DNA of 21,459 nt from an uncultured Clostridia bacterium (lineage in GTDB: Bacteria > Bacillota > Clostridia > Oscillospirales > Acutalibacteraceae). Under the pieces are notes generated by a model. It was not told the DNA's origin and did not search any database. It saw only the letters and a program-made list of their open reading frames with translations. Location of the stretch: positions 1 through 21,459 of the forward strand of contig CAMFTS010000012.1 of NCBI GenBank assembly GCA_945988915.1, in the 5' to 3' direction. Below are positions 15,673 to 21,459 of the stretch, one piece after another; within the stretch, counting starts at the first letter, position 1, and every line of letters begins with the position of its first letter. A program made the translations under genes and the position numbers.

Positions 15673-17153
15673 TACTCGAAATTATAAATCACGAATATCA
15701 GTACGAAGCTGAAAAACTGACGAGGATTTTTTATCCTAACGAAAAAATAAATGTTGTATTTGAAAAGACCGGCAACAGCATTGAACCCGTGCTGACAACA
15801 TTACTGAAAGATAATAATATCAAGGTCGAGTTTAAAGATTGTAATAACAATATATTGTTTTCAAAAACACAGTCAATCAAAGCAGACTCCGACAAAGAGC
15901 TGATTACGGTTACCTTGATTTACGAAGCACTGACTCGGATTACGGGATATACTCCGAAATGGGGTATGCTTACGGGCATCAGACCGTCAAAACTTCTCCG
16001 CAGCTTGAAAGAGAATAATTCTGCTGAGGAGGGAAAAAGAATTTTCAAGGAACGCTATTTTGTTGATGAGGAAAAGACAAATCTTGCAGATTCGGTCGCT
16101 TCGGCAGAGGAAAAGGTTATTTCGCTGTCCCGCCCCGAGTCGTTCAGCCTTTATGTTTCAATTCCTTTTTGTCCGACAAGATGCAGTTATTGCTCATTTG
16201 TTTCTCACGCAATGACTGAAGAGCTGATTGAAAAGCTTATGCCGGAATATGTTGAGTATTTAGTAAAGGAAATTGAATATACGGGAAAAATCGCAAAAGA
16301 TTTGAATCTGCGGCTTGAAAGCGTATATTACGGCGGCGGAACACCGACAACTTTAAGTGAAAATCAACTTGAAACGGTTATCGGGGCAATAGAAAACAGT
16401 TTTGACCTTTCGACCGTTCGGGAATATACAATCGAAGCCGGCAGACCTGATACTGTTACTGCCGAAAAGCTGAGAGTGATGAAACGGGGAGGAGTTTCAA
16501 GAATAAGCATAAATCCTCAAACCTTTTCAGACGAAATTCTTAAGAAAGTCGGCAGGCGGCACACCGCTAAGCAGGCAGAAGATGCTTTTCTTCTTGCAAG
16601 GGAAACGGGCTTTGACAATATAAATATGGATTTGATTGCAGGGCTTCCGGATGATACATTTGAAGGCTTCACAGCTACAATTCAAAAGGCGATAGGCTTC
16701 TCTCCCGAAAATATAACGGTGCATACCCTTGCTCTGAAGCGTTCCTCGAATATGGGAGAGGGCGGCAAGGTCGCAGTTGAAAAAAGCAGGCTTGCGGGAA
16801 ATATGCTTGACTATGCTTTTAATTCGCTGAAGGATAACGGGTATTATCCGTATTATATGTACCGTCAGTCAAAGTCTTTGGGAAATCTTGAAAATACGGG
16901 CTATTGTAAGCAAAACAGAGAATGTTTATACAATATTTTTATGATGGAGGAGTGTCATTCTGTTTTTGCCGTCGGTGCGGGCGCAGTCACAAGATTGAAA
17001 GCACCTTATTCCTCTCTGATTGACAGAATATTTAATTACAAATATCCGTATGAATATATAAACGGCTTTGATACTTTGCTTGAACGAAAAAAGTCCATAT
17101 ATAATTTTTATGAAAAAGACAGGGTGGGTGAACATAATGTCAAATATGAATAA
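15669..17153 (+). CDS. hemZ: radical SAM coproporphyrinogen III oxidase-like protein HemZ
   Basis: This enzyme is related to oxygen-independent coproporphyrinogen III dehydrogenase and uses S-adenosylmethionine and an iron-sulfur cluster. It has 494 residues. The cluster motif is C168-PTR-C172-SY-C175. YYGGGTPT and a GLPDDT segment are typical of the HemN/HemZ group. About 160 residues precede the radical SAM core, the HemZ arrangement. The ATG at 15669 overlaps the previous stop (ATGA). No other haem genes are in the window, so haem synthesis is likely by family but not shown; HemN-like proteins include other functions. In many Clostridia hisS and aspS follow, but here a nucleoside kinase does. 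Confidence 0.87.
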   Translation: MILEIINHEYQYEAEKLTRIFYPNEKINVVFEKTGNSIEPVLTTLLKDNNIKVEFKDCNNNILFSKTQSIKADSDKELITVTLIYEALTRITGYTPKWGMLTGIRPSKLLRSLKENNSAEEGKRIFKERYFVDEEKTNLADSVASAEEKVISLSRPESFSLYVSIPFCPTRCSYCSFVSHAMTEELIEKLMPEYVEYLVKEIEYTGKIAKDLNLRLESVYYGGGTPTTLSENQLETVIGAIENSFDLSTVREYTIEAGRPDTVTAEKLRVMKRGGVSRISINPQTFSDEILKKVGRRHTAKQAEDAFLLARETGFDNINMDLIAGLPDDTFEGFTATIQKAIGFSPENITVHTLALKRSSNMGEGGKVAVEKSRLAGNMLDYAFNSLKDNGYYPYYMYRQSKSLGNLENTGYCKQNRECLYNIFMMEECHSVFAVGAGAVTRLKAPYSSLIDRIFNYKYPYEYINGFDTLLERKKSIYNFYEKDRVGEHNVKYE

Positions 17154-18069
17154 CAGAATTGAATACATAAACGAGCTTGCAAGAGAAAACCCCTATGCTT
17201 TGATTGCACGGGCGGAGCTTCGTTACAGAAACATTATTAACAATATCGCAGAGCGTGTGCTTGACGATACGGGCAGAGAAATAATTATGCTTGCAGGTCC
17301 GTCAAGCTCGGGTAAAACAACTACTGCAAACAAAATTGCCGAAACCTTTACATCACTCGGTATGCAGACCTATGTTATTTCGCTTGATGATTTCTATCTT
17401 GACCGTGATCAGATTCCGGGTTATGCGGAGGGCAAGCCCGATTTTGAAACTGTTTATGCTCTTGATCTTCCGTGCCTTTCGGAAACGCTGAAAAGTCTTA
17501 TGGAGGGCAAGACTACAAGAATACCTAAATTTGATTTCATTACAGGCAAAAGAAGTGAAGACTGCACGGAAATTACACTTGGTAAAAACGACGCCGTAGT
17601 TGTAGAGGGACTTCACGCATTGAATCCTGTTGTTACAAGTGATTTAAGAGGCTTGAAAATGCTGAAAATATATATCAGCGTTTCTTCGAGAATTTATGAT
17701 AACAGGGGTAAAATCATTCTCAATAAGCGTAATTTAAGATTTACCAGAAGAATGATAAGAGATTACAATTTCCGAGGAAGCTCGGTCGAAAATACTTATG
17801 CACTTTGGCAAAGCGTATGTGAGGGAGAGGATAAATATCTTTTCCCTTATGAAGATATGGCAGATGTAAGAATAAACTCAATTCATCTTTGCGAGCCCTG
17901 CCTTTTCAGAGATACTGCGCTTAAGCTTTTAGAAGAAGCCGACCTGCCCGAGCAGTTCAGAGCAGATGCTAAAAAGCTTGCCGATTCACTTGCAATGTTT
18001 GAGAGTATTCCTACACAGCTTGTACCGAAGGATTCGCTTTTAAGGGAATTCATCGGACCCAAAATTTGA
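17137..18069 (+). CDS. uridine kinase-like nucleoside kinase
   Basis: This is a P-loop kinase of 310 residues that probably phosphorylates uridine or a related nucleoside. Walker A GPSSSGKT is at 54-61, then SLDDFYLDR, an IPKFDFITGKR substrate segment and VVVEGLHALNP with the Walker B-like strand. In Clostridia the usual form is a protein of about 550 residues with an N-terminal TGS/threonyl-tRNA-synthetase-like part; here only the kinase half is present, with no sign of a lost upstream part in frame. The ATG at 17137 overlaps the hemZ end by 17 bases and follows a GGGTGGGTG purine-rich site; an ATG at 17146 is possible. Confidence 0.8.
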   Translation: MSNMNNRIEYINELARENPYALIARAELRYRNIINNIAERVLDDTGREIIMLAGPSSSGKTTTANKIAETFTSLGMQTYVISLDDFYLDRDQIPGYAEGKPDFETVYALDLPCLSETLKSLMEGKTTRIPKFDFITGKRSEDCTEITLGKNDAVVVEGLHALNPVVTSDLRGLKMLKIYISVSSRIYDNRGKIILNKRNLRFTRRMIRDYNFRGSSVENTYALWQSVCEGEDKYLFPYEDMADVRINSIHLCEPCLFRDTALKLLEEADLPEQFRADAKKLADSLAMFESIPTQLVPKDSLLREFIGPKI

Positions 18070-18094
18070 CATAATCGCTTATAAATGATATTTT
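18066..18094 (+). promoter_or_regulatory. promoter of spoVB-mazG unit
   Basis: A perfect TTGACA (18066-18071) overlaps the kinase stop codon. After a 17-bp spacer comes TATTTT (18089-18094), a 4/6 match to the -10. It lies 55 bases before the spoVB start. It looks like a vegetative sigma-A site, not a sporulation sigma site. Confidence 0.55.
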
Positions 18095-18148
18095 ATTATC
18101 TGTAATTTCTGACAGCAACAAATTCTATATCCTTGAGGGTGTGATTTA

Positions 18149-19933
18149 TTGGCTACAAATAAAAGAAAGAGCCAGTCATTACTGAACGGTGCAATGGTTC
18201 TTGCCGCCGCTACTCTGATAGTTAAAATTATCGGTATCCTTTACAAGATACCTCTTTCAAATATGGTCGGTGCGGTAGGCAGAGGATACTTTGACTCAGC
18301 TTATAATCTATATATACCTATTTATACTATTTCAATGGCGGGGCTTCCCGTTGCCGTATCAAAAATGGTTTCTCAGCAAATGGCTTTAAAGCATTTCAGA
18401 GATGTTAAAATGACATTTAAGGTTGCCGCAAGACTGTTTCTTATAACAGGTACGGCAGGCACCTTGCTTTTACTCCTGCTTGCTTTTCCTTATGCTTATC
18501 TTGCAAAGAGCCTTGAGGCGTTACCCGCAATTTTTGCAATTACACCGTCAATCTTTTTCTGCTGTATAATGTCAATTTACCGTGGCTATTATAACGGTAT
18601 GAGAAATATGACTCCGACGGCAATGTCAGAGGTGTGGGAAGCAATAGGTAAGGTTATTTTCGGTCTTGCCTGCGCTAAGTTTTCAATTACATACGGTTAT
18701 TCGAGATTTGAGCAGGGATTAAGTGTTTACGGCAAGGTGGTTGCAACCGAAGCCGAAGCGTCTTCTGCCATTTATCCGTATGCAGCCGCAGCCGCAGCTA
18801 TCGGTGTTACTGTCGGCACAATAATCGGTATGATTTATATGATGCTTCTCCACAAATTCAAGGGAGACGGCATCACTAAGCAAGAGCTTGCAGGCTCGCC
18901 TAAGCCGGAAAGCTCACAGTCGATAGCAAAATCACTTATTTCACTTGCGATTCCCGTTGTTGCTTCTTCACTTGTTTTCAGTGTTACAAATCTTATTGAC
19001 TCAATGACAATTCAGAACAGACTTGCAACAATGATTGAAAACAATCTCGGATACATCAGAAATCTATACGGTGCACAGTTGGCAGTTTCAAATATTCTTG
19101 ACTCTGACATTCCGAAGTATCTTTACGGTGCTTATACAATGTCGCTTGATTTTAAGAATCTGATCCCCTCAATAACGATGACTCTCGGCGTCAGCGCAAT
19201 TCCTGCACTTTCTGCCGCCTGGGCGTTGAAAGACAGAAGACAGTTAAAGCAGTCGGTTGAATCCGTTTTGAGAGTTACAATGATGTTCGCATTACCTGCC
19301 GGTATCGGAATGGGTGTTCTTTCTTATCCGATTCTTCAGCTTATGTATGAAACCGGCAAGTCGGCAGATGCCGTTTCAATCGCCGCACCTATAATGGCGG
19401 CTTACGGATATACAATATTCTTGATATCACTTTCACAGCCGATGACAAATATGCTTCAGGCACTCGGCAAAGCAAAGATTCCTGTATATTCGCTCTCAAT
19501 CGGCGCAATAGCCAAGGTTATCACAAACTATATATTTATAGGAATACCTGCGTTGAATATCAACGGCGCAGTAATAGGCACGGTTGTTTGCTATACAATA
19601 ATTGTTGCCATCAATCTCGTCGCACTTGTTAAAACAACTAAAGTCAGGCTTGACTATATGTCAATCCTTGTTAAGCCTCTTGTTTGCAGTATTCTGTGCG
19701 GTATAGCGGCATACACGAGCTACGGCATATTTAATAATCTTTTGCCGCAGATAAACAGGGGCGGACATTCGTTGACAAGCTTGATTGCGACAGTAATAGC
19801 AGTATTCTTTGCAGTAATCGTTTATGCAATTTCTATGCTTTTGGTCAACGGAATAGTAAGAGAAGATATTATTATGCTTCCAAAAGGAGAAAAAATTGCT
19901 AAAACTCTTGCAAAATATGGATTTATAGGGTAA
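18149..19933 (+). CDS. spoVB: SpoVB/MurJ-family polysaccharide or lipid flippase
   Basis: This integral membrane protein of 594 residues has about 14 hydrophobic segments and belongs to the MOP (MVF/PST) flippase superfamily. It begins SLLNGAMVLAAATLIVKIIG, followed by KIPLSNMVG, which is the classic SpoVB/YabM opening. Members move lipid-linked precursors: SpoVB acts in spore cortex synthesis and related proteins in peptidoglycan or capsule export. A loop near 245-255 is charged. The start is TTG at 18149, preceded by GAGGGTG. The gene is followed by mazG after 24 bases, the order seen in the B. subtilis yabM-yabN region. Whether this strain sporulates cannot be told from one gene. Confidence 0.86.
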   Translation: MATNKRKSQSLLNGAMVLAAATLIVKIIGILYKIPLSNMVGAVGRGYFDSAYNLYIPIYTISMAGLPVAVSKMVSQQMALKHFRDVKMTFKVAARLFLITGTAGTLLLLLLAFPYAYLAKSLEALPAIFAITPSIFFCCIMSIYRGYYNGMRNMTPTAMSEVWEAIGKVIFGLACAKFSITYGYSRFEQGLSVYGKVVATEAEASSAIYPYAAAAAAIGVTVGTIIGMIYMMLLHKFKGDGITKQELAGSPKPESSQSIAKSLISLAIPVVASSLVFSVTNLIDSMTIQNRLATMIENNLGYIRNLYGAQLAVSNILDSDIPKYLYGAYTMSLDFKNLIPSITMTLGVSAIPALSAAWALKDRRQLKQSVESVLRVTMMFALPAGIGMGVLSYPILQLMYETGKSADAVSIAAPIMAAYGYTIFLISLSQPMTNMLQALGKAKIPVYSLSIGAIAKVITNYIFIGIPALNINGAVIGTVVCYTIIVAINLVALVKTTKVRLDYMSILVKPLVCSILCGIAAYTSYGIFNNLLPQINRGGHSLTSLIATVIAVFFAVIVYAISMLLVNGIVREDIIMLPKGEKIAKTLAKYGFIG

Positions 19934-19957
19934 AATATACAATAAGAAGGGCTTTTA

Positions 19958-20764
19958 ATGGCAGTCGATTTTACATTTAAGAAAAAATATAATATTGACG
20001 ATTTGCTTTTGATTATGAAGATTCTTCGCTCGGACTGCGGTTGTCCGTGGGACAGGGAACAGACTCACGAGACAATTAAAAAGTCGCTCATTGAGGAAAC
20101 TTATGAGGTCATTGAGGCAATCAATAAAGATGACAGGGAATTACTCAAAGAGGAATTAGGCGATGTCCTTTTACAAGTCGTTTTTCACACTGAATTGGAA
20201 AACGAAATATCTTCCTTCGATTTCAATGATGTTTGTGACGGAGTTTGTAAAAAACTTATAGAACGCCATCCGCATGTTTTTGCAGATGTTGAAGTCAGTA
20301 ACAGCGCCGAGGTGCTTGTAAATTGGGAAGAGATAAAATCAAAAAGTAAAAACCGCAAAACTCAAACAGAAAAAATGCTTTCTGTTCCTCGCGAACTTCC
20401 CGCACTGATGAGAAGTGCAAAAATCCAGGAAAAAGCTGCAAAGGTCGGCTTTGATTGGTCTGAAGCTTCAGGTGCATTTGAAAAGGTTGAGGAAGAGGTA
20501 AACGAGCTTAAACAGGCAGTCGAAAATAATGACAGGGATAATGTTATCGAAGAACTCGGTGATTTGCTATTCTCTGTTGTCAATGTTTCAAGGTTTGTTG
20601 ATGTTGATGCCGAAGAGGCGTTGACAATAGCTTCCGACAAATTCTTAAAGCGATTTTCAATAGTGGAAAAGCTTGCTGAAGAGAGAAATATTGATATGAA
20701 ATCAACTCCCCTTGAAGAGTTGGACAAGCTTTGGAATGAAGCTAAAAATTTAATCAGTCCGTAA
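19958..20764 (+). CDS. mazG: nucleoside triphosphate pyrophosphohydrolase MazG
   Basis: MazG hydrolyses nucleoside triphosphates to monophosphates and pyrophosphate, cleaning up abnormal nucleotides and lowering alarmone levels in some bacteria. The protein has 268 residues, near the E. coli length, with two MazG repeats. The first carries CGCPWDREQTH, EETYE (46-50) and EELGD (65-69). The second carries KVGFDW, EEEVNELKQA and EELGD (198-202). The acidic metal-binding residues are present in both. B. subtilis YabN has an extra N-terminal methylase domain, absent here. AAGAAGGG precedes the ATG. hup follows 62 bases after the stop. Confidence 0.94.
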   Translation: MAVDFTFKKKYNIDDLLLIMKILRSDCGCPWDREQTHETIKKSLIEETYEVIEAINKDDRELLKEELGDVLLQVVFHTELENEISSFDFNDVCDGVCKKLIERHPHVFADVEVSNSAEVLVNWEEIKSKSKNRKTQTEKMLSVPRELPALMRSAKIQEKAAKVGFDWSEASGAFEKVEEEVNELKQAVENNDRDNVIEELGDLLFSVVNVSRFVDVDAEEALTIASDKFLKRFSIVEKLAEERNIDMKSTPLEELDKLWNEAKNLISP

Positions 20765-20765
20765 T

Positions 20766-20786
20766 AAAAGTGCAACAGACACTTTT
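20766..20786 (+). other. hairpin between mazG and hup
   Basis: AAAAGTG (20766-20772) and CACTTTT (20780-20786) form a perfect 7-bp stem with a CAACAGA loop. No direct T run follows; a T-rich stretch starts 7 bases later. It may be a weak terminator, attenuator or processing site that separates the large hup transcript from the mazG message. Confidence 0.35.
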
Positions 20787-20826
20787 GGGAAATATTTTTA
20801 TTTAACAAAAAATGGAGGAAACAAAA

Positions 20827-21099
20827 ATGAATAAGACAGAACTTATCGCAGCAGTAGCTGAAAACGCAGGCCTTTCAAAGAAAGATGCTGATGCAGCTGT
20901 AAAGGCAGTATTCGGCGCTATTGAAGGTGCTCTTAAAAAGGGTGACAAGGTTCAGCTCATCGGTTTCGGTACATTCGAAGTTCGCGCACGCGCAGCTAAG
21001 GAAGGCCGCAATCCAAAGACAGGCGAAAAGATGACAATCAAAGCAAGCAAAGTTCCGGCTTTCAAAGCAGGCGCTGCTCTTAAAGATGCTGTTAAATAA
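20827..21099 (+). CDS. hup: HU-type DNA-binding protein
   Basis: HU is an abundant nucleoid protein that binds and bends DNA as a dimer without strict sequence preference. The 90-residue length is exact for HU. MNKTELIAAVAENAGLSKKD forms the dimer helices. GFGTFEVRARAAKEGRNPKTG is the family signature leading into the DNA-binding arm, and the end AALKDAVK is standard. The ATG at 20827 is 8 bases after GGAGG (20814-20818); an in-frame ATG at 20812 overlaps that site and is rejected. Codon use is strongly biased, fitting high expression. In many Clostridia an S4-domain protein and yabP/yabQ follow; here a terminator and repeats do. Confidence 0.96.
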   Translation: MNKTELIAAVAENAGLSKKDADAAVKAVFGAIEGALKKGDKVQLIGFGTFEVRARAAKEGRNPKTGEKMTIKASKVPAFKAGAALKDAVK

Positions 21100-21118
21100 T
21101 TAAGCATTCAGCATAGTG

Positions 21119-21149
21119 CAGAGGAAGATTAAATCTTCCTCTGTTTTTT
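21119..21149 (+). terminator. intrinsic terminator after hup
   Basis: CAGAGGAAGA (21119-21128) pairs with TCTTCCTCTG (21134-21143) around a TTAAA loop, and six T residues follow (21144-21149). This is a strong 10-bp terminator 20 bases after the hup stop. Confidence 0.93.
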
Positions 21150-21285
21150 ATAACTTCTTCTCAAGTTTTACAATATGCTCACTTGCAATATACCGCGCCT
21201 TAACACTGTTAAGGATATCGAAGTGCAGGAACTTGCAGAATTCTTCGGTGTAAAAAGTTGAAAAGTTTTTTAATTTTGTAATAAA
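21148..21285 (-). pseudogene. possible 3' end of a broken gene
   Basis: On the minus strand an open frame of 45 codons has no usable start but reads like a protein end: FYTEEFCKFLHFDILNSVKA, then RYIASEHIVKLEKKL and a stop. It begins after an in-frame stop near 21286 and ends beside the hup terminator. I do not recognise the family. The overlapping plus frame (ATG 21175 to TGA 21261, about 28 residues) also reads plausibly but lacks a ribosome site. Either may be chance. Confidence 0.3.
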
Positions 21286-21300
21286 TTAGTAATAATTCTG

Positions 21301-21358
21301 TGTTATAATAACCTCACGAAACAAAACGAAATCAAAGATTTCTGTGTTTCGGAGAACA
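21301..21358 (+). repeat. promoter-hairpin repeat, copy 1
   Basis: This 58-base block starts with an extended -10 (TGT-TATAAT, 21301-21309) and goes on to a nested inverted repeat: outer arms CGAAACA (21317-21323) and TGTTTCG (21345-21351), inner arms GAAATC (21328-21333) and GATTTC (21337-21342). It ends with GGAGAACA, which looks like a ribosome-binding site. It differs from copy 2 at three positions. The sequence before it is unrelated AT-rich DNA, so this is the left boundary of the repeat. Confidence 0.85.
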
Positions 21359-21409
21359 TTGTATCATTCCCGCTTCGCACAACAAACGCGCTTCGCGGAT
21401 ATGGTATAA
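21359..21409 (+). other. spacer between repeats with a 16-codon open frame
   Basis: After GGAG with a 4-base gap comes TTG at 21359, opening a frame of 16 codons (begins YHSRFAQQ, ends RFADMV) that stops at a TAA inside the next -10 (21407-21409). The DNA contains CGCTTCGC twice (21371-21378, 21389-21396) and a CGCG-CTT-CGCG hairpin (21387-21397). Translation is not shown. Confidence 0.3.
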
Positions 21410-21459
21410 TAACCTCACGAAACAAGACGAAATCGAAGATTTCTGTGTTTCGGAGAACA
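21402..21459 (+). repeat. promoter-hairpin repeat, copy 2 (reaches the window edge)
   Basis: This is the second 58-base block, exactly 101 bases after the first, with extended -10 TGG-TATAAT (21402-21410). Outer arms are at 21418-21424 and 21446-21452, inner arms at 21429-21434 and 21438-21443. Its two differences from copy 1 inside the hairpin (21426 and 21435, A to G) are in unpaired positions, so both stems are unchanged. The window ends at its last base; more copies may follow. Confidence 0.85.

Noticed and set aside
21301..21459. CRISPR array
   Set aside because: There are only two repeats, each 58 bases and beginning with a promoter -10. The spacer is itself palindromic, and no cas genes are present.

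Overview
The window is a stretch of low-to-moderate GC Firmicutes chromosome, most likely a Clostridia of the Ruminococcaceae/Oscillospiraceae type. The evidence is the set of genes (tilS-hpt-ftsH, secA with a zinc-binding tail, a bifunctional relA, HemZ, SpoVB, a two-domain MazG, a 90-residue HU), Shine-Dalgarno sites resembling AGGAGG, frequent TTG starts and extended -10 promoters. The genus cannot be fixed from the sequence alone. Every recognisable intact gene is on the + strand except one alpha/beta hydrolase.

Layout. (1) 1-2983: the end of tilS, then hpt and ftsH, closed by an intrinsic terminator. This is the conserved cell-cycle/translation cluster. (2) 2984-5859: a single secA unit with its own extended -10 promoter and terminator. 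(3) 5860-8760: an autoregulated-looking cassette of a YtrA-type GntR repressor, an ABC ATPase, an ABC-2-like membrane protein and an unrecognised membrane-anchored protein. The first three genes overlap by 4 bases. A perfect 9-bp-arm palindrome lies at the promoter. (4) 8761-9167: a gene-poor stretch with terminators on both strands and hairpins resembling the end of a decayed IS200/IS605-type element. (5) 9168-10100, minus strand: a monoacylglycerol-lipase-like hydrolase, divergent from recJ, with a readable promoter for each. (6) 10346-18069: recJ, relA, dtd, a GloB-like metallo-beta-lactamase fold protein, hemZ and a nucleoside kinase, tightly packed and probably one operon. (7) 18149-21149: spoVB, mazG and hup, with a TTGACA promoter in front and a strong terminator after hup. 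(8) 21150-21459: a possible broken gene end on the minus strand, then two near-identical 58-bp blocks repeated at a 101-bp period. Each block begins with an extended -10 promoter element and continues into a nested hairpin.

Most of the window is housekeeping: tRNA modification, purine salvage, protein export and membrane proteolysis, stringent response, DNA repair, D-aminoacyl-tRNA editing, haem-pathway-like radical SAM chemistry, nucleotide clean-up and nucleoid structure. The parts worth a second look are the promoter-hairpin repeat at the right edge, the four-gene ABC cassette with its operator and unknown fourth protein, and the IS200/IS605-like remnant around 8950-9160. Compared with the usual clostridial order, apt is missing between recJ and relA, hisS/aspS do not follow hemZ, and the S4/yabP/yabQ genes do not follow hup.
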